Positions 31,295 through 39,309 of a stretch of 64,000 bases of DNA are shown here, piece after piece. Where the stretch lies: contig NZ_JAGT01000001.1 of assembly GCF_000526795.1 (NCBI RefSeq), positions 1,635,001-1,699,000 of the forward strand, in the 5' to 3' direction. The notes under the pieces were generated by a model, which was given only the letters and a program-made list of their open reading frames with translations, ran no database searches and was not told the DNA's origin. Position 1 is the stretch's first letter. The number at the start of each line of letters is the position of its first letter. A program made the translations under genes and the position numbers. Source of the DNA: Ruminococcus flavefaciens AE3010 (GTDB lineage Bacteria; Bacillota; Clostridia; Oscillospirales; Ruminococcaceae).

Positions 31295-33364
31295 TTACTT
31301 CAGTTCCGTCATGCTGCGAAGTCCTATTGCCAGCGTGGAAGCATTATGCAGGAGCGCAGAAGTTGCAGGAGGCAGTACTCCCAGAACGCCAAGTCCGATA
31401 AGTCCGCCGTTGAAGCCGATTATAGTCCTGTAGTTCCAACCGATACGCTTCATCAGCGCATTGCTCATGCGTTTCAGCTCCACAATTGCATAAAGGTCGT
31501 CGGCAGAGATAGTGATATCCGCTATTTCACGGGCAATGGCAGCTCCCGTGCTTATGGCGATGCCTGCATCGGCTTCGCTCAGTGCAGGAGAATCGTTCAC
31601 GCCGTCGCCTATCATTATTACCTTTCCCCCTGCCTCATGCTCGGCGCGTATGAATGCAGCCTTATCCTCGGGGAGCACCTCAGCGTGATACTCGTCAACG
31701 CCGACTTTTTCAGCAACTGCTTTCGCTGTGCGCTCATTATCACCTGTCATCATGACAACACGTGATATACCGTATTCGTGGAGCTTCTTCACCACGTCGG
31801 CAGCTTCCTCGCGGAGGGGATCCTCTATGCAGATAACAGCTGCCACCTCGCCGCCGATGGCAAGATAAAGGTGGGAATACTCTTTGGGCAGATGCCTGAA
31901 AATACGCTCATCAGGCGGAGTGCAGCCCTCGTCCTCGATGATGAAATGATGACTTCCGATAAGTACACGCTCATTCTCAACCATGCTTGAGATACCGTGT
32001 GCCACCACATACTCAACCTTTGAGTGGAACTCCTCATGCTCAAGACCTTTTTCAGCTGCCGCAGCTACAACAGCGTTAGCGATAGAATGAGGATAGTGCT
32101 CTTCAAGGCAGGCTGCCAGACGCAGCATTTCGTCCTCGTCACGTCCGCCGAAGGTTATTACCTGTGCAACTCTCGGACTTGAATGAGTGAGAGTTCCCGT
32201 CTTGTCGAAAACGATAGTATCGGCTTCCGCAACGGCTTCAAGGAAGCGGCCGCCCTTGACGGTTATCCCTGCGCGGCTGCAGTCACGCATGGCTGACAGC
32301 ACTGATATAGGCATTGCAAGTTTAAGAGCGCAGGAGAAGTCCACCATAAGGATAGACAGTGCCTTTGTGGCATTTCTTGTCAGCAGCCATGTGAGCAGTG
32401 TGCCGCCAAGGCTCCACGGAACAAGCTTGTCGGCGAGGTGTGAAGCCTTATCCTCTGCGGAGGATTTCAGCTTTTCGGACTCCTCTATCATCTTGACTAT
32501 ACGGTCATAACGTCCGCCGCCTGCGGTATTCTCGACACAGACAGTACACTCGCCGTCCTCAACGACGGTACCTGCGTAGACGTAAGCTCCCTCGCTCTTG
32601 TGTACAGGTACGGATTCGCCTGTCATGGAAGCCTGATTTACCATTGCGTCGCCCGAGATCACCTTGCCGTCAAGGGGTATCATGGAGCCTGTTCTGACAA
32701 CTATCATATCGCCTTTTCGGACATCGTTCACGGGCATGAGGAGCTCCTGTCCGTCGGCAGTTTTCGTCCACACCTGTTCAACTCCGAGAGACATAGTCCT
32801 TGCAAGGTCGTCAATAGACTTTCTGTGTGTCCACTCGTCAAGGATATCTCCCACATTCAGCAGGAACATCACCGAGCCTGCGGTCTTGAAATCGCCGCGG
32901 AGAAGTGATACTCCGATAGCAGTTGCATCAAGGACTGATACTTCGAGCCTGCCTTTAAGCAGACATTTCAGTCCGCGAAATATGTACCTTGCGGCTTTGA
33001 TGACAGCCATTATCCTGCGTATTGGCTGGGGCAGTATGAGCTTGTTGATGCATCTTCTTATTACAACAGCTGCCAGCTTTTCCTCATAATGCTTGCTCAG
33101 TTGTCTGCCTGTCTGCTCGGGCACAAGAGAAATGTTCTTCTCGTCATCGAAAGAGAAACATGAGAGCTTCTTCACTATCTCAGCTCTCGGACAGGTATAT
33201 GAAATGACCACATCGCAGGTGCGGTCAAACACCTGGACCCTCGTTACTCCTATTACCGCAGAAAGTGCATATTCAGCGATGTCTGCCTGTCTTACGGTCA
33301 TTCGCTTTATGCAGAAGCGTACTCGCATACGCCCCTTTGATTCATGCATTATTTTACATTTCAT
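31295..33364 (-). CDS. P1B-type metal-transporting ATPase (CtpC-like), 689 aa
   Basis: The start is ATG 33364 (MKCKIMHESKGRMRVRF) with GGAGG upstream. The N-terminal 75 residues resemble a metal-binding HMA fold without CxxC. Then come membrane helices, the actuator motif MTGESVPVHKS, the phosphorylation motif DKTGTLTHSSP, MTGDNERTAKAVAEKVGV, and the hinge MIGDGVNDSPALSEADAGIA. The metal site helix reads DFSCALKLAMPISV, not the CPC of copper/zinc/cadmium pumps; this SCA-type motif fits the CtpC-like group linked to manganese or zinc export. HP near EEHYPHSIANAVV is the usual nucleotide-domain His-Pro. Its upstream neighbour is a small PacL-like membrane protein, which supports the CtpC comparison. 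Confidence 0.88.
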   Translation of the reverse strand: MKCKIMHESKGRMRVRFCIKRMTVRQADIAEYALSAVIGVTRVQVFDRTCDVVISYTCPRAEIVKKLSCFSFDDEKNISLVPEQTGRQLSKHYEEKLAAVVIRRCINKLILPQPIRRIMAVIKAARYIFRGLKCLLKGRLEVSVLDATAIGVSLLRGDFKTAGSVMFLLNVGDILDEWTHRKSIDDLARTMSLGVEQVWTKTADGQELLMPVNDVRKGDMIVVRTGSMIPLDGKVISGDAMVNQASMTGESVPVHKSEGAYVYAGTVVEDGECTVCVENTAGGGRYDRIVKMIEESEKLKSSAEDKASHLADKLVPWSLGGTLLTWLLTRNATKALSILMVDFSCALKLAMPISVLSAMRDCSRAGITVKGGRFLEAVAEADTIVFDKTGTLTHSSPRVAQVITFGGRDEDEMLRLAACLEEHYPHSIANAVVAAAAEKGLEHEEFHSKVEYVVAHGISSMVENERVLIGSHHFIIEDEGCTPPDERIFRHLPKEYSHLYLAIGGEVAAVICIEDPLREEAADVVKKLHEYGISRVVMMTGDNERTAKAVAEKVGVDEYHAEVLPEDKAAFIRAEHEAGGKVIMIGDGVNDSPALSEADAGIAISTGAAIAREIADITISADDLYAIVELKRMSNALMKRIGWNYRTIIGFNGGLIGLGVLGVLPPATSALLHNASTLAIGLRSMTELK

Positions 33365-33426
33365 ATTGTATCCTCCTACAAAAACAGGTCGGAGAGGAGC
33401 CTCCTCCGGCGGCTCGCGGCATAAAA

Positions 33427-33455
33427 TTACCGAGCCCATTTTTTAGACTCGGTAA
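33427..33455 (-). terminator. Hairpin between the small PacL-like gene and the ATPase gene
   Basis: TTACCGAG and CTCGGTAA pair around a 13-nt loop, followed on the minus strand by TTTTATG. It may be a weak or conditional terminator. A second hairpin (GGAGGAG/CTCCTCTCC region, about 33389-33412) follows before the ATPase start. Confidence 0.45.
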
Positions 33456-33499
33456 CCCGCTTTTTGCCAACAGAAGCCAACTTATCGGTCTGTTTTTGC

Positions 33500-33796
33500 T
33501 TAGTTTTCACTTGTATCTGCTATTTCCTCGCACTCATCTGCGATAACGGCAGCTTCTTCCTCTATTGCTCTCTGCTCGTTTATTTCCTTTGCGTCAGCGA
33601 GTATATCGTCGCAGTTCTCACGCACCTTTGAAGCAGTAGCCATAACGTCTGTCTTAGCTCGAAGTACAGCCGCAGTTGCCTGTGTATAGCACTTCTTTGC
33701 GTCCTTGCTGGACAGCACTCTGATACCTGCTGTACCGAAAAGAACTCCGCCTGCAAAAAGGCCTATTTTTTTCCATGGGATATCATTGAATTTCAT
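33500..33796 (-). CDS. Small single-pass membrane protein next to a P1B ATPase (PacL-like), 98 aa
   Basis: One membrane segment (about 10-30, KIGLFAGGVLFGTAGIRVL) with Gly-xxx-Gly spacing is followed by an Ala/Lys-rich helix (KKCYTQATAAVLRAKTDV) and a very acidic C-terminal end (EEEAAVIADECEEIADTSEN). I think this is the DUF6110 type. In mycobacteria, small one-helix PacL proteins with acidic/His metal-binding tails are encoded next to P1B ATPases, including CtpC, and scaffold them. The same layout and position here suggest an analogous partner. GAGGTGA precedes the ATG. It lies 135 bp upstream of the ATPase gene on the same strand. Confidence 0.75.
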   Translation of the reverse strand: MKFNDIPWKKIGLFAGGVLFGTAGIRVLSSKDAKKCYTQATAAVLRAKTDVMATASKVRENCDDILADAKEINEQRAIEEEAAVIADECEEIADTSEN

Positions 33797-33901
33797 AAGA
33801 TCACCTCAGTAAAAAAGTCGAAAGGTTTTGTTTCGTTATAAATATGATACCATATATAATACGCCCTTTCCGCTCCGAACAGAAAAAGTTGGTATACGGT
33901 A

Positions 33902-34732
33902 CTAATAGGTGAAATTCTCCGATATAAAGCAGCTTTTCTGAGTGCGGAGCTTGTTATGCTCCGTTTGGTAATATTTTGGATTGACTCCCATTACTTCACG
34001 GAATGCGCTTGAAAACTTGCTTGCATTGCAGTAGCCCACTTCCTCGGCAATATCTATTATCCGCATATGGGAAGTGCTGATAAGCTCGGCTGCGCGGAAC
34101 ATCTTTCTGCTTTTTGCATAGGAATACACAGGGCAGCCAAAGGTCTGTCTGAACTGCTCTTTCAGCGTGGTCTGATTGAGCCTGAACATCTCCGAAAGCT
34201 CTGAGATAGTATAGTGATCCGCTGCATTGCGGCATATAAAAGCACCAACCTGTTTTATAAGCGCCTGCTGGTCGCGGCTGACTGTTTTTTGCTCACTGAG
34301 CAGCATAAGCAGTTCAAGTGTTTTTATTCTCAGCATTGAAGTCTTTGGCTCACTGATCTCGCTGCAGATCTCAGAAAAAAGCTTTTGTATTTTTTCCGAC
34401 GATGTCAGTACGCACTGCTCATTTGAGCCTATGCTTTTCATTACCGACGACATATCCAGTATATCCGCAAAGCCTGTGCTCCTGCAGCGCGAGTCTATAA
34501 GAATTGAAATTCCGCAATAGTTCGGCGAATAAGAAGTACGACATTCCGATCCTGCATCATGCCGCAGTATCATGCAGCTCTTACTTGTCAGGTAATAGTA
34601 GTCACTGCCTTTCCTATACTCACAGACACCTTTCATGCAGCAGCTTATCTCAAGAATATCTTCGTCTGCAATATCAGGAATCGCACCGTAAATAAGCCTT
34701 ATATCGGGAAATAGCTGTATCTCTCGTTTCAT
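33902..34732 (-). CDS. AraC-family transcriptional regulator, 276 aa
   Basis: The C-terminal 105 residues hold the two helix-turn-helix motifs of AraC/XylS proteins: ISELSEMFRLNQTTLKEQFR and RIIDIAEEVGYCNASKFSSA, followed by FREVMGVNPKYYQ. The N-terminal 160 residues are a divergent sensor domain, in the style of the siderophore-type AraC regulators. Its ATG is 1 nt after the stop of the FMN-binding membrane protein gene, so the two are coupled. By position it probably controls the surface iron block upstream (36249-39038) or its own operon. The ligand is unknown. Confidence 0.9.
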   Translation of the reverse strand: MKREIQLFPDIRLIYGAIPDIADEDILEISCCMKGVCEYRKGSDYYYLTSKSCMILRHDAGSECRTSYSPNYCGISILIDSRCRSTGFADILDMSSVMKSIGSNEQCVLTSSEKIQKLFSEICSEISEPKTSMLRIKTLELLMLLSEQKTVSRDQQALIKQVGAFICRNAADHYTISELSEMFRLNQTTLKEQFRQTFGCPVYSYAKSRKMFRAAELISTSHMRIIDIAEEVGYCNASKFSSAFREVMGVNPKYYQTEHNKLRTQKSCFISENFTY

Positions 34733-34733
34733 G

Positions 34734-36071
34734 TCAGTTCATCGCCTGTTCCAGAGCCCTGCGTGCGGCTTCGATTATACCGTTGGAGCTGTAGGTAGCT
34801 CCCGAGCAGGCATCTATGCCGTCGGCGCTGACCTTTGCGCCTATCTGCGGGATAACAGTGTTCATGGCGTCTCCGAAGTACTCGGGATCGTCATCGTCAG
34901 CCCACGCTGAAATACTTGTTATGGCGTCGTTTTCTATGGTAAGCTTTACGTGGACCTTTCCTGCGTAGCCCTCAGCTTCTCCCTCATATTCACCGCTGCG
35001 GTACTTATATGTCGGCTGAGGCTCGGCAGCAGGAGTATCCTCATGGTTTTCCTGTTCGGGCTCGTCGTTATGCTCCTGTTCTTCCTGCTTTTCCTCATCA
35101 TCTGAAGATTTCTTTTCGTCCTTTTTATTGGAAGTTACAGCCTCTGTGGCAGTAGTTTCCGAGGTCGTGACAGCTGTGGTCTCGGAGGACTTTTTGCCGT
35201 CCCTGGCAGTAGTTGCAGCAGCTTCCGTGACTGCTGTAGTTTCAGCAGAAAAAGTAAAGGTGGCAGCCTTTTCCTCCACAACGCCCGAAGGCTTCGCAGA
35301 CTGTGAAGCTGTACCGCGGGAGACAGCTCCTGCAAGAGCAACAGGCAGAGCAAAAGCACAGACACATACAGTGTTGGGAACGAGCTTATTTTCAGGCTTT
35401 TTACTTGCAATGTAGTACTTCCTGATACGCATTACCGCATAGCCGACAAAAACTGCGCTGTATACAAGTATACTGAGGAAATAGCCCTCCCTGCCCTTCT
35501 GAGCCTTCGGCACGAACAGTACAAGGATATGGACGTAGATAAGAGCGTAGAAAATATATGCGAGCCGCTGTATCTTCTTCCATGTTTTGGCATTCATCTT
35601 TTTGCGTATCTTCTTGAATGACATTACGGTCAGCGGCGTCATGATGAGCACCATTGCAAGACATACGATGCTTGTGATGACAAAATCCGAGCCCGTTCTG
35701 CCCTTGATGAGATTGGTTATGTACGTCATACCGTATGTGATGATATGCGAAAACGTAAGTATAGCCGCTGTTATGGACAGCTCACCGCGTATGGGCATGA
35801 GCTTCTTTATGGGAGCCGAACCGTTGGGCAGAGCTCCTGCCCACATGACAACTGCCCAGAACGCGGTTCCGAGAGCTCCGCGGGAAAATATCCCCAATAC
35901 ATAATCGCGGACAAATCTGCTTGAAATTGTCATATCAGACTTTGTTGCCATTATTGAAGCCACAGTCAGCACAGCTGCCGTGATATAGAATGCCGCAGGA
36001 CATTTTTTCAGCGGCTTGTCAAGGCAAAAAGCAATAAGAACCGCTATTGAAATTGCGATCAAAAATAACAT
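34734..36071 (-). CDS. Ferric reductase-like membrane protein with extracellular FMN-binding domain, 445 aa
   Basis: The N-terminal 230 residues contain about six membrane helices (first at 2-15, then 27-43, 60-80, 97-117, 130-152, 170-190) in the arrangement of YedZ/ferric-reductase-like domains, with His in LTFSHIITYGMTY and YVHILVLFV as possible heme ligands. A long Thr/Ala/Glu/Lys linker (about 265-350) leads to a C-terminal FMN_bind domain (about 355-445) with SGATYSSNGIIEAARRAL, whose Thr (SGAT) is the ApbE flavinylation site known from RnfG/NqrC. It probably moves electrons across the membrane to a covalently bound outside flavin. Neighbours suggest a task in reductive iron or heme uptake. 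Confidence 0.85.
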   Translation of the reverse strand: MLFLIAISIAVLIAFCLDKPLKKCPAAFYITAAVLTVASIMATKSDMTISSRFVRDYVLGIFSRGALGTAFWAVVMWAGALPNGSAPIKKLMPIRGELSITAAILTFSHIITYGMTYITNLIKGRTGSDFVITSIVCLAMVLIMTPLTVMSFKKIRKKMNAKTWKKIQRLAYIFYALIYVHILVLFVPKAQKGREGYFLSILVYSAVFVGYAVMRIRKYYIASKKPENKLVPNTVCVCAFALPVALAGAVSRGTASQSAKPSGVVEEKAATFTFSAETTAVTEAAATTARDGKKSSETTAVTTSETTATEAVTSNKKDEKKSSDDEEKQEEQEHNDEPEQENHEDTPAAEPQPTYKYRSGEYEGEAEGYAGKVHVKLTIENDAITSISAWADDDDPEYFGDAMNTVIPQIGAKVSADGIDACSGATYSSNGIIEAARRALEQAMN

Positions 36072-36248
36072 AAATATACCTCTTTACAGTATCTGACCTC
36101 TGCATTATAGCCGCTGTACTTATATAGAATTTTATACTTATTTTTGAGAGGACCTTTCCTCAGAAAGGTTTCCACCCATAAATAAATACATGTTTCTATA
36201 TGAGTGCAGCAGGTAAGCCGCAGAGGTCATAATTTATTGGAGAGTTTA

Positions 36249-37760
36249 TCAGGATCTCTTTTTTCTGAATGCAAATGCAGAAGCTCCTGCAAGTGCAAGG
36301 AATGTAACCGGCAGAGCTGCGCCGTTTACGCCAGTCTTAGGACTGTCTGACTTTGCAGCTGTAGTTGCTTTCTTTGTCGTAGTTGCAGTTTTAGTCGTTG
36401 TTGCTGAGCTTTTTGTGGTGGTAGCTGTGCCTGTTGTAGTTGTAACAGCAGCCTGATCGTTTATCTCGAACTCATAATTTTTCTCATATCCCGTAGCTTC
36501 AACTGTGAGCTTGTACTTGCCCGAGCCGTCGAATACATTTTCCTCACCGGACTTGGCGTCAAGCTTTATCTCGCCTGTCTGGGAGTCGATTACTGTAACT
36601 CCTCGTCTGCCTGTAGCATATCTCTTGTCGCCCACTGTTACTGCGGAGATGTTCTTGAGATAGTTTGCAGCGTCTGTGAGAGAAGTTCCGTCAGCTGCCA
36701 CAAGCTTTCCGTCGGAATACTTTACAGGGATAGTGTCTGTAGTAAGTGTAAAGCTTCCTCTTACGTCGGAATATTTGCCGCCCTCATCGGAAACAGTAAG
36801 TGTGTAATTACCCGGCTGTGCGTTATTGTAGCTTACAGTATTTCCCGATACGGTAAAGCCGTCTGCTACCTCGCCTTTTGCCTTGTAATCAGCAGGGAAT
36901 GATGAATTATCAAATGTAACAGAGCCCTTGCCCGACTTGCCGTTCTCAACTGTGATACTGTCAGCAAACTTTATGGGCAGATATCCGTTCTGTCCCGAAA
37001 GTGTGCTGTAGCCGTTAAGAGTAATGAATGTTACCTCAGTAACAGTCTGTCCCGCAGAGGTCTTATAGTGCTCTGAGGAGAGGGTATTGCCGTGAGGCTC
37101 CTTTTCCTTGACGCCTGCGCCCCATGCTATCTGTCCGTTGCGCCAGATATTCTCGAGAGCACGCATACCGTAGTCCGTACCCTCCTTGGTCTTGACGATA
37201 ACGCCGTAGATATCGCAGTTTGTGGGATAGCCCTTGACATTTATCTGATAGTCGCCCCAGCTTGTAAGGCTGGACACTGTCATCTCACCGCTGAGAGCTT
37301 CCTCACCGTCGGTGTCAACAAGTTTTCCGAATGTTGCCTTGCCGTCGTCAACTGTAACAGGCTTGTATGCCTTTGGCTTCTCGGAGAGCTCCGTAAAGTT
37401 CATCTTGTCGCTGAGCTTGTCAATGTCAGCCTTTGCTATCTCAACGGGGTATGTAACGCCCAGAATCTTTCCGCCGCCGTTTTCGGTCTCAGCATTGAAG
37501 GTCCCTGCTGCAAGACCGCCGTTCTGCCACTTTCCGTCATCGCCCATGCTTCCTGTAGAGTTGCCCTTCCACTTGTTTGTGGTCGCAGAAGAAACGGCGT
37601 CAACAGGTACGCTGTTATTAAGCTCTGCTGCGTAGAAATCAGCGTATGGGATATTCATTGTGCCGTATACCTTGTCCCCGTCGGCAGCGTTTGCCGAAAA
37701 CGGAACTGCAGCAGCTGCAAAGCAGGCTGCGGCGCATAAAAATGATGTTATCTTCTTCAT
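36249..37760 (-). CDS. Cell-wall-anchored Tp47-domain surface protein, 503 aa
   Basis: The signal peptide is 1-25. The next 250 residues match the Treponema Tp47 'penicillin-binding' domains: YGTMNIPYADFYAAELNNS at about 32-50, similar to YADYWAGEL in Tp47, then SWGDYQINVKGYPTNCDIYG. A domain near 370-445 (VTVGDKRYATGRRGVTV, VEATGYEKNYEFEIN) resembles DUF1533/hemoglobin-interacting domains. A Thr/Lys-rich wall-spanning region and a sortase signal follow: SPKTG, a hydrophobic stretch, then FRKKRS. It is therefore probably attached to the wall. Its role is unproven; position next to flavodoxin, an FMN-bind protein and feo genes suggests iron or heme binding. Penicillin binding is unlikely to be relevant. 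Confidence 0.8.
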   Translation of the reverse strand: MKKITSFLCAAACFAAAAVPFSANAADGDKVYGTMNIPYADFYAAELNNSVPVDAVSSATTNKWKGNSTGSMGDDGKWQNGGLAAGTFNAETENGGGKILGVTYPVEIAKADIDKLSDKMNFTELSEKPKAYKPVTVDDGKATFGKLVDTDGEEALSGEMTVSSLTSWGDYQINVKGYPTNCDIYGVIVKTKEGTDYGMRALENIWRNGQIAWGAGVKEKEPHGNTLSSEHYKTSAGQTVTEVTFITLNGYSTLSGQNGYLPIKFADSITVENGKSGKGSVTFDNSSFPADYKAKGEVADGFTVSGNTVSYNNAQPGNYTLTVSDEGGKYSDVRGSFTLTTDTIPVKYSDGKLVAADGTSLTDAANYLKNISAVTVGDKRYATGRRGVTVIDSQTGEIKLDAKSGEENVFDGSGKYKLTVEATGYEKNYEFEINDQAAVTTTTGTATTTKSSATTTKTATTTKKATTAAKSDSPKTGVNGAALPVTFLALAGASAFAFRKKRS

Positions 37761-37772
37761 TTCGGTATCTCC

Positions 37773-38177
37773 TTATGCAAGCTGTGAAGCAAGCTCTTTC
37801 AGCTTAGCAAGGTCGTCATCGGAAGGAGCTTCGTTAACGATGAAGCCCTCGTCGCCGATAAGCTCTGCACCTGCTGCCTTTGTACGGTCATACCAGTTGC
37901 GCATCCACTCGCCGTCGCCCCAGCCGTATGAGCCGAAGAGAAGCACCTTTTTGCCGCTGAGGGAGCCCTCGATATCTGTGAAGAAAGGCTCGAATGTGTC
38001 TTCCTCAAGGACCTCTGCTCCCATTGCAGGGCAGCCGAATGCAAATGCCTCATAGTCTGCTGCATTGCCCTTGAAATCCGATACCTCAAAAAGCTCTGCG
38101 TTTGCGCCCTCGGCAGCTGCCTTGGCCAAAGCCTCGGTGTTGCCTGTGCCGCTCCAATAAATTACTGCTGTTTTCAT
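37773..38177 (-). CDS. Short-chain flavodoxin, 134 aa
   Basis: The FMN phosphate loop is WSGTGNTEALAKA (8-20); the aromatic flavin loops are FGCPAMGAEVLEED (about 58) and FGSYGWGDGEWM (about 92). The length fits short-chain flavodoxins. Flavodoxins replace ferredoxin when iron is scarce, and this gene lies in an operon (DUF2325-DUF3793-flavodoxin) behind an iron-type palindrome at 39052-39069. It overlaps the DUF3793 gene by 4 nt. Confidence 0.93.
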   Translation of the reverse strand: MKTAVIYWSGTGNTEALAKAAAEGANAELFEVSDFKGNAADYEAFAFGCPAMGAEVLEEDTFEPFFTDIEGSLSGKKVLLFGSYGWGDGEWMRNWYDRTKAAGAELIGDEGFIVNEAPSDDDLAKLKELASQLA

Positions 38178-38752
38178 ATATTTTCCTCCTTGGAAATAGC
38201 CTGAAACAAGTCCAGACCGATTTTTAATCTATCGAACAGGATACTCCTGCAGCGATCGTAGGTTTTAAATGTCTGCCGTGCTTTTTCGGCATTTTCGTAG
38301 ACCTTCCAGTAGCCGCACAGCAGACAGTTCTTTCCGCCGTTACTGATAAAGCCGCGGATATCCTCAACGGGATAGCCGAGAAACGCCCCTATCTCATGGG
38401 GAAAGCTGCCGCAGCTTATACGGCAGGATAGCCTGCGGAGCTTTTGTTCAAGGCTCATATCGCAGGTATAGCCGTACTCTGAAAGGAATTGCCTGACCTT
38501 TGGCATACTGAGCCATGCAGTCAGCATTTTAACGTTGTAGATATAGACAAGTGTGCGCTTGCGGCACTCGCACAGCTGTATTGCCGCAAGTCCGTTCTCG
38601 GACAGCTTATCAGCAAATTCGTGCAGATATTCCGCAATAGTTCCCTCGCACATATCAAAGGAAATAAGGTTTGCGCATTTTACTCCCAGAAGAGTGGGAG
38701 CACTGTGAAAGGCAAGATCACTGTCAATACTTCTGCGCTCAACTTCGGACAT
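38174..38752 (-). CDS. DUF3793 family protein, 192 aa
   Basis: Members are small cytosolic clostridial proteins of unknown function that often sit next to flavodoxins. Typical pieces are HSAPTLLGVKCANLISF, CRKRTLVYIYNVKML, and FPHEIGAFLGYPVEDIRGFI, ending with YWKVYENAEKA. Nine or so cysteines are present, several of them near each other, so metal or cluster binding is possible. It overlaps its neighbours on both sides (4 nt with flavodoxin, 14 nt with DUF2325). Confidence 0.85.
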   Translation of the reverse strand: MSEVERRSIDSDLAFHSAPTLLGVKCANLISFDMCEGTIAEYLHEFADKLSENGLAAIQLCECRKRTLVYIYNVKMLTAWLSMPKVRQFLSEYGYTCDMSLEQKLRRLSCRISCGSFPHEIGAFLGYPVEDIRGFISNGGKNCLLCGYWKVYENAEKARQTFKTYDRCRSILFDRLKIGLDLFQAISKEENI

Positions 38753-39038
38753 ATTTTTTCCCCTTGATATCAGTAAGAAGCTGCTTCAGCGCACTCACGC
38801 TGGAGCTGTGAACATGCTCAACAGGCACGCCGTTTTTCTCGGAGCTTTTCTTTACAGCTCCAAGCATTTTATGGGAACAGGTCCCTGTGAAAACTACCAT
38901 AAGATCAGGAGTACCAAGCTTGTTCTCGAAGTCCGCAGGCATTTGAGTGAAGACCTTGGACTTGTGATTGAAAGATTTGCAGATATCCTGATAACGTGTT
39001 GCCATGCGGTCATTGCCGCCAACGATAACTATGCTCAT
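38739..39038 (-). CDS. DUF2325 domain protein, 99 aa
   Basis: A short Rossmann-like protein: IVIVGGNDRMATRYQDICK at the start, DLMVVFTGTCSHKMLGAVKK in the middle, VEHVHSSSVSALKQLL near the end. DUF2325 proteins are linked to iron or oxidative-stress genes in several Firmicutes, but have no fixed function. It is the first gene of the flavodoxin operon. AAGGAGG precedes the ATG. The 18-bp palindrome 14 bp upstream suggests iron control. Confidence 0.85.
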   Translation of the reverse strand: MSIVIVGGNDRMATRYQDICKSFNHKSKVFTQMPADFENKLGTPDLMVVFTGTCSHKMLGAVKKSSEKNGVPVEHVHSSSVSALKQLLTDIKGKKYVRS

Positions 39039-39051
39039 AATTCCTCCTTAT

Positions 39052-39069
39052 TGTTAGTTTGTGCTAATT
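39052..39069. promoter_or_regulatory. 18-bp GTTAG-type palindrome before the DUF2325-flavodoxin operon
   Basis: TGTTAG-TTTGTG-CTAATT. It has the same half sites and 6-bp gap as the palindromes at 41738, 42308 and 42495. A DtxR-family iron repressor is the most likely binder. Confidence 0.6.
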
Positions 39070-39084
39070 GGTGTGCTTTTGTAT

Positions 39085-39106
39085 GGGGCGATGGATCCAC
39101 CGCCCC
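39085..39106 (-). terminator. Hairpin downstream of the FeoB-associated protein gene
   Basis: GGGGCG and CGCCCC pair around a 10-nt stretch. There is no clear T run, so its terminator role is uncertain. Confidence 0.35.
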
Positions 39107-39126
39107 GTTATTATGTATGTTGATGT

Positions 39127-39297
39127 TTATTTGTTATGGCATTTTCCGTGCATTGCACAGTGCTCGCAGCCGCAGCCGCAAGAACCCTTGCCGCTTTTCT
39201 TATCCTTTATCATTTTTACAACGATAAGGGATACAACTGCAATAAGTATCAGCGATACGATTATTGTTCCCAGATTTTCAGCCAGCCATGCGAGCAT
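39127..39297 (-). CDS. FeoB-associated Cys-rich membrane protein, 56 aa
   Basis: An ATG at 39297 with AAGGAGTGG upstream opens a 56-codon frame. One membrane segment (about 10-29, LGTIIVSLILIAVVSLIVV) is followed by a basic stretch and a Cys/His-rich end: CGCGCEHCAMHGKCHNK. This matches the small FeoB-associated family that follows feoB in many Firmicutes. It lies 12 nt after feoB. It may accept or pass on ferrous iron at the membrane. Confidence 0.88.
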   Translation of the reverse strand: MLAWLAENLGTIIVSLILIAVVSLIVVKMIKDKKSGKGSCGCGCEHCAMHGKCHNK

Positions 39298-39309
39298 ATT
39301 ACCACTCCT

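Noticed and set aside
33365..33499. Possible metal riboswitch (Mn or NiCo type) in the leader of the P1B ATPase gene
   Set aside because: Two hairpins are present, but the conserved bases of the known metal riboswitch classes could not be matched.
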